This document shows, one piece after another, positions 56,784 through 64,000 of a stretch of DNA of 64,000 nucleotides (position 1 is its first letter; each line of letters opens with the position of its first letter). Below the pieces are notes generated by a model that was given only the letters and a program-made list of their open reading frames with translations, did no database searches and was not told where the DNA came from. The translations under genes were made by a program, and so were the position numbers. This DNA is from Colwellia sp. BRX10-3 (GTDB lineage: Bacteria; Pseudomonadota; Gammaproteobacteria; Enterobacterales; Alteromonadaceae): NCBI RefSeq assembly GCF_014077505.1, contig NZ_JACGWA010000001.1:496001-560000 (forward strand), given 5' to 3'.

Positions 56784-57141
56784 ATCTGAATCCTTCTAAT
56801 TGATTAATAAGCACATCAAACGAATATGCCAACCATGGCTAGTGCCACATACAACGAACACCTTGCACATCTCATGCCAAAACATAAGTCACTGATTTTT
56901 ATAAATTTAAATTAAAAGCTCTGCAACATATGTCACCAATTAGCAACAACTAATCTGTTCAATAATTTACAAATAGCTATGAACGCAAGTGCATGCAAAA
57001 TAAACCCAACCAAATCAATAGCTTGAGTTAAATGATTGGTTCTGTTTAAGCTGTCTCCATTTTGAGACACTATTGTTTTATTAGCGTTTTTAGCTAACAC
57101 TACAAGGGTATTTATTAAGAAATAAGGCCATAGCACGCATT
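56784..57141. other. Divergent region upstream of glrK
   Basis: No gene is visible. It carries the promoters of the EF-hand gene and the two-component operon. A GG-N10-GC match (57038-57051) is a weak sigma-54 candidate toward glrK, followed by a TGTCTC/GAGACA hairpin near 57052-57069. In E. coli the small RNA gene glmY lies in this position, but I see no GlmY-like structure. Confidence 0.4.
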
Positions 57142-58650
57142 GTGAGTAATTCAACTACACTAGGAAGTAGAGCGCATAACAGAAGCTTATCGATAAAAGG
57201 CTTATCAATAAAATCATTAACCTTATTGGGCTTTGGTTTAGTTGCTTTGCCACTGGTCATTGCTTTAATTTTTGGTGCATCACAAGTCAATACGCTTGCT
57301 AACAAAAGTGCCAGTGCAATTACGGGTATTACTAAAGTATTGGATCAGCAGCAATTACTTAAAAGCAGTCAAATTAAAATGGAGCGCAGTGCTGCGCAAT
57401 ACTTAGTACTACGTGATCCTGTTTTGGCAACAAGTTATATTGAACAAAGTAGGCAAATATTGAACTTAGCTCAACGATTGATTGCTACTAGCGAGGATTC
57501 AAAATTACAGCAATTGGTCACTCAATACGCACAAACTGTTACGGCGCTTATTGAAATCACCATGCCAGAAGCTGAAAAAAAATCAGCAACTGATAGCACA
57601 ATAATCAAACCGATACAGATTAAGTTTACTGCCCTTAATGCCATATATGAGCTCATTACTCAGCGTAGTAATGAGCTTCATACCTCGCATATCACAAGTA
57701 TTAAACAAGCAGCGCAAGCCGTTCGTGATATTATGATCCAGAGTTTAGTGATTATTCCTATCAGCATTCTTATTGCTGGTCTATTCATTTTCTTAATAAC
57801 AAGTCCGTTAAAAGTACTCACAAAAAATATTTTTAGATTACAACAAGGGCACTTTGATCATGAAATTAAAGTAGCAGGTTCACCAGAAATTCAAGAAATA
57901 GCACAAGCGTTGGAAAGCATGCGTACGCGTTTACAAGCATTAGAGTTACAAAAGTCGAGCTTTATTCGCCATATATCACATGAATTAAAAACGCCGCTAG
58001 CGGCGATTAGAGAAGGTACTGAACTGCTCTATGATAATAGTGTGGGTGAGCTAAATGCCGAGCAACAGGAAATTTCTCACATTATTAAAGACAGCGTTTT
58101 CCGTTTACAAAAACATATTGAAGACTTACTCGACTTTAATATTGTACTCGACTCAACAAGTTTACAAGATTCAGAGCCGATGCAGGTTAATGACGTAATA
58201 TATCAAGTAATAGCAGACCGAAAATTAGATGTTAAACGTAAAAAGCTTAATTTTAATCATGATTTAAACGATATTTCTCTATTAAGTAACCGTAAACAGG
58301 TGGCTGTTATTATCGATAATATATTGTCCAACGCGATAAAGTACTCACCCGATGAAGGCATCATAGATATTTCATCAACGCTAGTAGATGAACATCTCAA
58401 TCTCATTATTAGCGATCAAGGCATAGGAATTGCTCAAGCAAATCAGAGCAAAATATTCGATGCATTTTATCAAGGCCCACCACCTGAACACAGTTTAATC
58501 AAAGGCAGTGGCTTAGGTTTGACCATAGTAAAAGAACTATTATTGCGCCTCAATGGCGATATTGAAATTTTGAATAAGCAAAGCGACCAACAGGGAACTA
58601 GCATAAAAATCACTTTACCTCGTGCTTTTCGCCAAGAGGAACAGGTTTAA
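57142..58650 (+). CDS. glrK: Sensor histidine kinase QseE/GlrK
   Basis: This is the membrane sensor of a QseE-QseF (GlrK-GlrR) two-component system. The 502-residue product has a first membrane segment (about 27-48), a helical periplasmic sensor (about 49-195), a second segment (198-220), a HAMP linker (about 220-270), a HisKA domain with phosphoacceptor H280 in HISHELKTPLAA, and an HATPase domain (NILSNAIKYSPDEG, DQGIGIA, GSGLGLTIVKELL). The start is GTG. It shares one base with the next gene, a QseG-like lipoprotein, and the response regulator follows, the same order as in E. coli. Confidence 0.92.
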   Translation: MSNSTTLGSRAHNRSLSIKGLSIKSLTLLGFGLVALPLVIALIFGASQVNTLANKSASAITGITKVLDQQQLLKSSQIKMERSAAQYLVLRDPVLATSYIEQSRQILNLAQRLIATSEDSKLQQLVTQYAQTVTALIEITMPEAEKKSATDSTIIKPIQIKFTALNAIYELITQRSNELHTSHITSIKQAAQAVRDIMIQSLVIIPISILIAGLFIFLITSPLKVLTKNIFRLQQGHFDHEIKVAGSPEIQEIAQALESMRTRLQALELQKSSFIRHISHELKTPLAAIREGTELLYDNSVGELNAEQQEISHIIKDSVFRLQKHIEDLLDFNIVLDSTSLQDSEPMQVNDVIYQVIADRKLDVKRKKLNFNHDLNDISLLSNRKQVAVIIDNILSNAIKYSPDEGIIDISSTLVDEHLNLIISDQGIGIAQANQSKIFDAFYQGPPPEHSLIKGSGLGLTIVKELLLRLNGDIEILNKQSDQQGTSIKITLPRAFRQEEQV

Positions 58651-59243
58651 TGGCTAATTTACAGCAACTTAAAACTACAATACTAGTATTGAGCATAACG
58701 CTACTACTGTTATCAGGATGCCAGCTGACTAAAAAATATGATAACAGCAGCACAAGCTATGGTGAGTATTACCTAACGTTGCAACAACTTAGCCAGCAGC
58801 AACTTGCAGAAGAGATTACTAAGCAGCAAAAAAACGTTGAAAGTCAGGAGAGAAAAATCATCCAAGTTGACTTTGACGCGCAAATTAAGCTGCTACTCCT
58901 TTATAGTCTTCCCAAGTCACCTATTTACAATAGCTTCAACGCTAAATCTTTGTTAAATAAACTAAATAGTGAAGAAGACAATTCCGCATTCGCTAATATC
59001 GAGCCAAGTGAACAGGCTTTTTTCTCTTTATTAAACGATCAATTAAATCAACTTTTATTGATGAGAAATCGTTTACTTGCGCAACAGCAAAAACAATTAC
59101 AAGAACAGCAACAGCGGGCAATCAAGCAGAAGAAAAGTACAATACAACAGCAACAACATTTAATTGAACAAGTGAGATTATTAGAACAAACCATTAAACA
59201 ACTAAAAAATATTGAACAAGCTATTGATAATAGAGATCAGTAA
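58650..59243 (+). CDS. qseG: QseG-like lipoprotein
   Basis: The 197-residue product has a lipoprotein signal with lipobox LSGC (acylated cysteine 24), followed by a glutamine-rich, strongly helical coiled-coil body. QseG of enterics is an outer-membrane lipoprotein that contacts the QseE sensor. The assignment rests on position between the kinase and regulator and on the lipobox; sequence identity is not something I can measure here. It overlaps the kinase stop by one base (TAATG). Confidence 0.82.
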   Translation: MANLQQLKTTILVLSITLLLLSGCQLTKKYDNSSTSYGEYYLTLQQLSQQQLAEEITKQQKNVESQERKIIQVDFDAQIKLLLLYSLPKSPIYNSFNAKSLLNKLNSEEDNSAFANIEPSEQAFFSLLNDQLNQLLLMRNRLLAQQQKQLQEQQQRAIKQKKSTIQQQQHLIEQVRLLEQTIKQLKNIEQAIDNRDQ

Positions 59244-59352
59244 TCAAGTAATGAAAAGCGTTTTTGTATTTAAGCAAACTAGCGTTCAAGATCAACTTAA
59301 GCCATATTTTTAACAATATATTTTAGCTATAAATAAGTATCGAGAAATACTC

Positions 59353-60726
59353 ATGACCAATCTTAATCAAGCTGCCGTTGCAACGGACAGTAAAATTCTT
59401 ATCGTCGATGACGACCCTAGCTTATTACGATTACTCGGTATTCGTTTATCTGCAGCAGGCTATCAAATTGAGTCTGCAAAAAATGCCAAAATTGCTTTAG
59501 GCCGACTAGAGAGCTTTCATCCACAATTGGTGATCAGCGACCTAAAAATGGAAGGCATGGATGGCATGGCGCTATTTGAGCAAATTAGAGCTAAGCACCC
59601 CCATATTCCTGTAATCATTATGACCGCTCATGGCACTATACCTGACGCTATTAACGCCACTAAACAAGGCGTTTTTAGTTTTCTAACCAAACCTTTTGAA
59701 AGTAAAGAGTTACTAGAAATTGTACAACAGGCTATTCGGTTACAACCAGCTGAACTAAACCATAGTCAGGCTGATAATCAATGGCGTGACAAAATTATTA
59801 GCCGAAGCACCATTATGGAATCGCTTTTACAACAAAGTAAACAAGTGGCAAAAAGCGACTTCAGTTTACTTATTCATAGCCAAAGTGGCACGGGTAAAGA
59901 ACTCTTGGCAAAAGCTATTCATTTAGCGAGTCCGAGGCATCAACAAAAATTTATTGCCATTAACTGCGCCGCTATTCCTGAACAATTGCTAGAGTCTGAA
60001 TTATTTGGCCACAATAAAGGCGCATTTACGGGTGCTGAAAAAAATCATATCGGCTTATTTCAAGCAACCGATGGCGGTACACTATTTCTAGATGAAATTG
60101 GTGATATGCCCATAAGTTTTCAGGTAAAACTTTTACGAGCATTGCAAGAGCGAGAAGTACGCCCGGTAGGCAGCACACAATCGATTAAAGTTGATGTTAG
60201 AATTATTTCAGCGACGCATAAAAATTTACAGCAAGCCATTATTGATAAAACATTTCGAGAAGATCTGTATTACCGACTCAATGTTGTTGAGCTTGAATTA
60301 CCCCCTTTATCTGAACGCAGAGAAGATATTCCATTACTTGCTCAACACTTTTTAAGTAAATCAACAGACCAATCCCACATCAATATTTCCGGTTTTTCGC
60401 AAGAAGCAATGGAGATTTTGATCAGTGCTGATTGGCCAGGAAATATTAGGCAATTGCAAAATGTTGTTGAGCAAGCTGTCGCTTTATCTACAGAGCCTTT
60501 AATAGGTGAAATGTTGATAAAAAATGCCCTACGCGATAAGACCACTATTTTGCCGTCATTTGTGCAAGCCAGAGATAAGTTTGAACGCGACTACCTCGCC
60601 AAATTATTAAAAATAACTGCAGGAAATGTTTCACAAGCGGCAAAAATAGCGCAAAGAAATCGTACCGAATTTTATAAGCTACTCAATCGCCACCACCTTT
60701 CAGCGGAGGCATTCAGAGAAGAGTAG
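59353..60726 (+). CDS. glrR: Sigma-54-dependent response regulator QseF/GlrR
   Basis: The regulator activates sigma-54 promoters, in E. coli mainly glmY and rpoE. The 457-residue product has a receiver domain with phosphoacceptor D63 (ISDLKM) and K113. An AAA+ domain has Walker A SQSGTGKE (176-183), the sigma-54 contact loop GAFTGA (223-228) and Walker B GGTLFLDEIG. A Fis-type helix-turn-helix (GNVSQAAKIAQRNRTEFYKLL) is at the end. It starts 109 bases after qseG. The terminator at 60736-60774 follows. Confidence 0.95.
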   Translation: MTNLNQAAVATDSKILIVDDDPSLLRLLGIRLSAAGYQIESAKNAKIALGRLESFHPQLVISDLKMEGMDGMALFEQIRAKHPHIPVIIMTAHGTIPDAINATKQGVFSFLTKPFESKELLEIVQQAIRLQPAELNHSQADNQWRDKIISRSTIMESLLQQSKQVAKSDFSLLIHSQSGTGKELLAKAIHLASPRHQQKFIAINCAAIPEQLLESELFGHNKGAFTGAEKNHIGLFQATDGGTLFLDEIGDMPISFQVKLLRALQEREVRPVGSTQSIKVDVRIISATHKNLQQAIIDKTFREDLYYRLNVVELELPPLSERREDIPLLAQHFLSKSTDQSHINISGFSQEAMEILISADWPGNIRQLQNVVEQAVALSTEPLIGEMLIKNALRDKTTILPSFVQARDKFERDYLAKLLKITAGNVSQAAKIAQRNRTEFYKLLNRHHLSAEAFREE

Positions 60727-60735
60727 AATATAAAA

Positions 60736-60774
60736 AACCACTTCAAGATACCGTATTCAGCACTTGAAGTGGTT
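60736..60774 (-). terminator. Terminator between glrR and the FKBP gene
   Basis: AACCACTTCAAG pairs exactly with CTTGAAGTGGTT around a 15-base loop. On the minus strand TTTTTT follows, so it mainly ends the FKBP transcript; the + strand tail is A-rich. Confidence 0.8.
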
Positions 60775-60868
60775 AAAAGATATAGAATTTAATAACAGAG
60801 AGCCTTTTTTAAAAACTGTATTAAAAACTCTTTAACTTCAATTTCTACAATTAATTAATCTGTTTTTA

Positions 60869-61342
60869 TTAATTAATCGCAAGTAATTCAACATCGAATA
60901 TCAACAATGAGCCACCAGGAATTTTACCTGTTGCACTATTTCCATAAGCGAGTGCTGCGGGTATAAATAAACGGGTTTTCTCACCTACCACCATGAGTTG
61001 TAAACCTTCGGTCCAGCCTTTAATTACCTGATTTAAACCAAAGCTTATCGGTTCGTTTCTCTCAACAGAACTGTCGAAGACCGTGCCATTAAGTAAAGTG
61101 CCATGATAATGCACTTTAACTTTTGTACTGGCTTTTGGATGAACGTCACCCTGCCCTTCTTTTAATACCTGATACTGCAAGCCAGAAGCTGTTTCAATCA
61201 CACCATCGACTTTTTTATTATTCTGCAAAAATTCAGCAGATTCCAATAAATTAACTTTCGCTGCTTCACGGTTAGCATTATTGCGTACGAAGAAGCTAAC
61301 GATTAAGCCCAGCACAATAATCAGCATAATATACTTGATCAT
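60869..61342 (-). CDS. Membrane-anchored FKBP-type peptidyl-prolyl isomerase
   Basis: The 157-residue product has an N-terminal membrane anchor (IKYIMLIIVLGLIVSFFV), a short linker, and an FKBP domain from about residue 50: TASGLQYQVLKEGQG, KVKVHYHGTLLNGTVFDSS, FGLNQVIKGWTEGLQLM, and YGNSATGKIPGGSLLIFDVEL. These match the FkpA/FklB group catalytic fold. The domain would sit in the periplasm. The start has an AAGGA box. It lies 115 bases after the RsuA-family gene, and the terminator at 60736-60774 serves it. Confidence 0.93.
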   Translation of the reverse strand: MIKYIMLIIVLGLIVSFFVRNNANREAAKVNLLESAEFLQNNKKVDGVIETASGLQYQVLKEGQGDVHPKASTKVKVHYHGTLLNGTVFDSSVERNEPISFGLNQVIKGWTEGLQLMVVGEKTRLFIPAALAYGNSATGKIPGGSLLIFDVELLAIN

Positions 61343-61457
61343 CTTTATTCCTTATTGTTGTTTTTATTAACGTGTTAATACTCATGTTTTTCAGTAATAT
61401 TTTCTCATCTGTGCTTTTAATTAATAACTAAGATATTTTTAATTAAGCATACAGTAG

Positions 61458-62168
61458 CTATTTATCAATATTATTAACCTCTAACGGCGTTAGCGTTCTA
61501 CTTAGCCCTGAAGGCAATTGACTATCAAGTTGTAAATTCCCAATAGAAAATCGATGCAAAGCCATAACAGGGTTGCGAAATCGACCAAACATGCGTTTAA
61601 TTTGGTGATAACGTCCTTCAACAAGCTCAACTTGGGCCTGATAATCAGAAAGAATAATTAATGTTGCAGGTTTTGTCGTAATATTTTCAAACGCGAAATA
61701 CATACCCTCGGCAAAAGCTGTGACATATTCTTCGCTTAGTTTATTTTGCAAAGTCACTATGTATCGTTTGGTTACTTTTTTCATAGGTAAAGTTAAACGC
61801 TCCGACCAACGACTATCATTGGTCATTAGCACCAAACCTGAAGTATTAAGATCAAGTCTCCCCACAATATGTAGCTCATTTTTAAACGGGTATTCAAGTA
61901 AATCAAGCACCGTTTTATGCTTTGTATCTCGGGTGGCACTGACCACGCCAATAGGCTTATTCAACATAATATAATAGGCTGAATTTTCTTGAATCACCTT
62001 ACCATCTAATGTTACATGGCTAAAAGTATCAATAATTACATCAATATCATGAGCGATAACACCATTGAGCAACACCCTATTTTGCGCCAACATCAGTCGC
62101 ACATTTTTGCGACTGACCTGACAATATTGTGCCAAAAACCGATCCAGTCTTGCCTTATTTAACGCCAT
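61458..62168 (-). CDS. RsuA-family 16S rRNA pseudouridine synthase
   Basis: This enzyme modifies a uridine in 16S rRNA, U516 in the RsuA case. The 236-residue product has an N-terminal S4 RNA-binding domain (LDRFLAQYCQVSRKNVRLML) and the catalytic GRLDLNTSGL motif (D106), then RYHQIKRMFGRF. The frame opens at a TTG at 62177; the ATG at 62168 is three codons in and is preferred. It lies 28 bases after the MscS gene on the same strand. Confidence 0.92.
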   Translation of the reverse strand: MALNKARLDRFLAQYCQVSRKNVRLMLAQNRVLLNGVIAHDIDVIIDTFSHVTLDGKVIQENSAYYIMLNKPIGVVSATRDTKHKTVLDLLEYPFKNELHIVGRLDLNTSGLVLMTNDSRWSERLTLPMKKVTKRYIVTLQNKLSEEYVTAFAEGMYFAFENITTKPATLIILSDYQAQVELVEGRYHQIKRMFGRFRNPVMALHRFSIGNLQLDSQLPSGLSRTLTPLEVNNIDK

Positions 62169-62196
62169 AATTAACAAACATTACATTGCATAGAAA

Positions 62197-63090
62197 CTAA
62201 GCTATATCTTTAATAAGATGAATATCGCGTTGTGGGAATGGAATTTTAATATTGGCTTTATCTAACGCGAGATAAATCTCTTTATAAGCTTTGTATTTAG
62301 CGCTATATAAGCCTTCAGTTGGGGTCCATAAACGCACCGCAATATTAATAGCACTATCAGCAAAGGCATCGATGCCAATCAAGGGTTTACGGGCTTTACT
62401 GACAATATCTAACTTGCCAATAACATCTTCGAGCATGGCCACCACTTCTAATGGGTTTTCGCTATAATCAATGCCGACACTTAACTCTAATAATGAGTCA
62501 TGTTTTGAGTTGTGTAACACTTCACCAACTATATGTTTATTAGGAATAGTAATTTCAACATTATCTTCATCAGTTAAAATTGTGTATGCCAATAATACTT
62601 CTTTAACTAGGCCAGTAACACCTTGCACGGTAATAGTATCACCGACAACAAAAGGTCGAATAATAATAATATTAAAGCCGGCAGCATAATTAGACAGCAA
62701 CCCTTGTAATGCTAAACCCGCACCTAATGAAATAGCACCTATTGCAGCAATAAATGGCGTAACACTAATGCCTAATTTACCTAAAGCGATTATCGCGATC
62801 ATTACCACTATCAACATTTTACTGGCATTAGCTAAAAAACGACTTAAAGTAACATCAAGCTTATGTCGCTCACATAATCGAAGGACTACGTTAGCTATTT
62901 TACCCGCAAAAATGAAACCAATAATCAAAATGATTAACGCACCAATTAATTGAAAACTATAATTGGTAAAAAACTCTACAATAATATTATATATACGGCC
63001 GACTTGGTCAATTTCATTTTTCAGTAAGCTTGCAGGATCTAAGGTTTTGATCACCTGATCAGTTGTACTTTCGGTGCTAGATTCAGCCAT
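62197..63090 (-). CDS. MscS-family mechanosensitive channel
   Basis: The 297-residue product has three membrane segments (LIGALIILIIGFIFAGKIAN, MLIVVMIAIIALGKLGIS and the pore helix GAISLGAGLALQGLLSNYAAG with the glycine/alanine packing of TM3), then the cytosolic beta domain (GVTGLVKEVLLAYTIL, IPNKHIVGEV). It resembles E. coli MscS (286 residues) in length and layout. It relieves hypo-osmotic shock. The rsuA-like gene follows after 28 bases. Confidence 0.95.
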   Translation of the reverse strand: MAESSTESTTDQVIKTLDPASLLKNEIDQVGRIYNIIVEFFTNYSFQLIGALIILIIGFIFAGKIANVVLRLCERHKLDVTLSRFLANASKMLIVVMIAIIALGKLGISVTPFIAAIGAISLGAGLALQGLLSNYAAGFNIIIIRPFVVGDTITVQGVTGLVKEVLLAYTILTDEDNVEITIPNKHIVGEVLHNSKHDSLLELSVGIDYSENPLEVVAMLEDVIGKLDIVSKARKPLIGIDAFADSAINIAVRLWTPTEGLYSAKYKAYKEIYLALDKANIKIPFPQRDIHLIKDIA

Positions 63091-63437
63091 AAATTAATTC
63101 CATATAGTGTTCAGTTTTCAGTGGGTCTATATTACGACAATTTACCGTCAAATTTACAATATAATTAGGAATTACTTATGTTTTTCAATACAAGTTGCTA
63201 GATTTAGTTCGCATTTATCCTGCTAACTAACATCAGAATCAGTATTTTTTTTAGTTTTTTGAAGTAAAGGTTTTAAAATTAGCGTTAATTTTCTGGACTC
63301 AAATCATCGACGACTTCCCCCAAGCTTTAAGCATTCAACATATAAAGAGAAGGGTTTATTATTGCCGCTAGTTATTGTAGTTAGCTTTGCTATTACATAA
63401 CAGCAATCCTGTGAACACTATGTATTGATAGACAACA
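63091..63437. other. Intergenic region between mscS and DUF1501 gene
   Basis: This 347-base stretch holds no gene. It contains the promoter of mscS and the 3' flank of the DUF1501 gene. A weak TTGCTG/TAGCAA hairpin is near 63392-63412 without a T run. Nothing else is notable. Confidence 0.5.
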
Positions 63438-64000
63438 CTAAATCATTAAATTGATTTTACTTAAATCGAAAGCTGCATGATTAGGTAATACAGTTTGAAT
63501 TTGCGATGGGGTAAGGCCATACCAACTCAACATGCTTTGCACATATTGTTCAACAGAACTTGTTGGAATAATTCGGCCTCGGCTTTTGTAATCATCGACA
63601 CCACCAATAGCTAAACTTGGCATAGCACCATAAATATCGCCACCGCGAACTGCATCACCTATCACTAATTGATGATTGCCCCACGCGTGATCAGTGCCAT
63701 CACCATTGCTACTTAACGTTCGGCCAAATTCCGAAGCAGTAAATGTAGTAACCTCTGAGCTAGCACCTACTTCAACTAAGGCATCGTAAAAGGCTTTCAA
63801 AGACTGAGATAACGTACTAAAAAGCAGGGGTTGATCTCTATTTTGGTCGTCATGCGTATCGAAGCCTCCCATTTCCACAAAAAATATTTGGCGAGACATG
63901 CCCAAAGCATCTCGGGCGGCAATCATATTGGCAACCGTTTTTAACTGTGATGCTAAACCATAGCCATTATCTTCGGGGAATACTGTGGTAAGTTGAGGAG
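63438..64000 (-). CDS. DUF1501 protein, 5' end cut by window
   Basis: This is the C-terminal part of a DUF1501 (alkaline-phosphatase-fold-like) protein. The frame stays open to the right edge, giving about 187 residues. The motifs are FFVEMGGFDTHDDQNRDQP, TFTASEFGRTLSSNGDGTDH and HAWGNHQLVIGDAVRGG, the family's conserved core. Such proteins usually carry a Tat or Sec signal at the N-terminus and often follow a DUF1800 gene; both would be outside the window. Function is not known. Confidence 0.9.
   Translation of the reverse strand, partial: PQLTTVFPEDNGYGLASQLKTVANMIAARDALGMSRQIFFVEMGGFDTHDDQNRDQPLLFSTLSQSLKAFYDALVEVGASSEVTTFTASEFGRTLSSNGDGTDHAWGNHQLVIGDAVRGGDIYGAMPSLAIGGVDDYKSRGRIIPTSSVEQYVQSMLSWYGLTPSQIQTVLPNHAAFDLSKINLMI

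Noticed and set aside
56835-56865. TGGCAC-N5-ATGG on the minus strand, resembling a sigma-54 promoter for the EF-hand gene
   Set aside because: The -12 element has GG where the invariant GC is required.
56933-57154. 73-codon minus-strand frame upstream of glrK
   Set aside because: It overlaps the glrK start on the other strand, has no ribosome-binding site and resembles no family.
1-64000. CRISPR arrays, insertion sequences, integrases, tRNA and rRNA genes
   Set aside because: I looked for direct repeats, transposase or integrase frames and tRNA-like cloverleaf ends and found none.

Overview
The window is bacterial chromosome with low G+C, dense coding and no mobile element, rRNA, tRNA or CRISPR array that I can see. 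The gene content points to a marine gammaproteobacterium of the Alteromonadales, most likely Colwelliaceae (Colwellia/Thalassotalea type). Evidence for this is the sodium-type flagellar motor pair PomA/PomB beside xseB-ispA-dxs and thiI, an NhaC-type Na+/H+ antiporter, an NSS sodium symporter, a PEP-CTERM protein, an ovothiol locus and the T-protein type tyrA. The taxonomic call is inference from gene content and order, not from a marker-gene comparison.

Layout: 1-4023 is an RND efflux pump (permease cut by the window edge) with its adaptor. 4249-6589 holds an AsmA-like protein, a small outer-membrane barrel and a thioredoxin-like lipoprotein. 6721-11243 holds the aroF-like DAHP synthase/tyrA pair and acs. 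11537-12241 is a PEP-CTERM secreted protein. 12576-14603 is the rpsP-rimM-trmD-rplS translation operon; after a DMT permease comes ffh (15963-17345), then ypjD and a CorC-like CBS protein. 19872-20707 is a long non-coding stretch with a DnaA-box cluster. 20708-25320 holds a lytic transglycosylase lipoprotein, gshA and the nhaC-like antiporter behind a long leader hairpin. 25320-29703 holds an RluA-type pseudouridine synthase, an NSS transporter, yajQ, a VanZ-like protein and panE. 29779-36359 is thiI, pomBA, xseB-ispA-dxs. 36492-41450 is glyA, nrdR, ribD, ribE and a RibBA whose second domain has lost the GTP cyclohydrolase II metal site.

41742-46467 is a tightly coupled five-gene operon: secreted alpha/beta-hydrolase peptidase, ABC ATPase, ABC-2 permease, ECF-like sigma factor and a membrane protein. 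46877-48175 holds a small EF-hand protein and a hemolysin III family protein. 48381-52854 is the most interesting locus. OvoA (5-histidylcysteine sulfoxide synthase fused to a methyltransferase) lies between a fold-type I PLP enzyme that is a good OvoB candidate and an atypical glutamine-synthetase-fold protein with no assigned role in ovothiol biosynthesis. 52988-56783 holds a TPR-GGDEF diguanylate cyclase, a glutaredoxin, a fumarylacetoacetase-family hydrolase and two small proteins. 57142-60726 is the qseE-qseG-qseF (glrK-yfhG-glrR) two-component locus. The right end has an FKBP isomerase, an RsuA-family synthase, an MscS channel and a truncated DUF1501 protein.

Several strong inverted repeats in the intergenic regions are not explained by ordinary terminators: 5720-5766, 21491-21521, 23891-23937, 41593-41630 and 47103-47139. 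A + strand terminator at 21865-21891 has no gene upstream of it and may end a small RNA.
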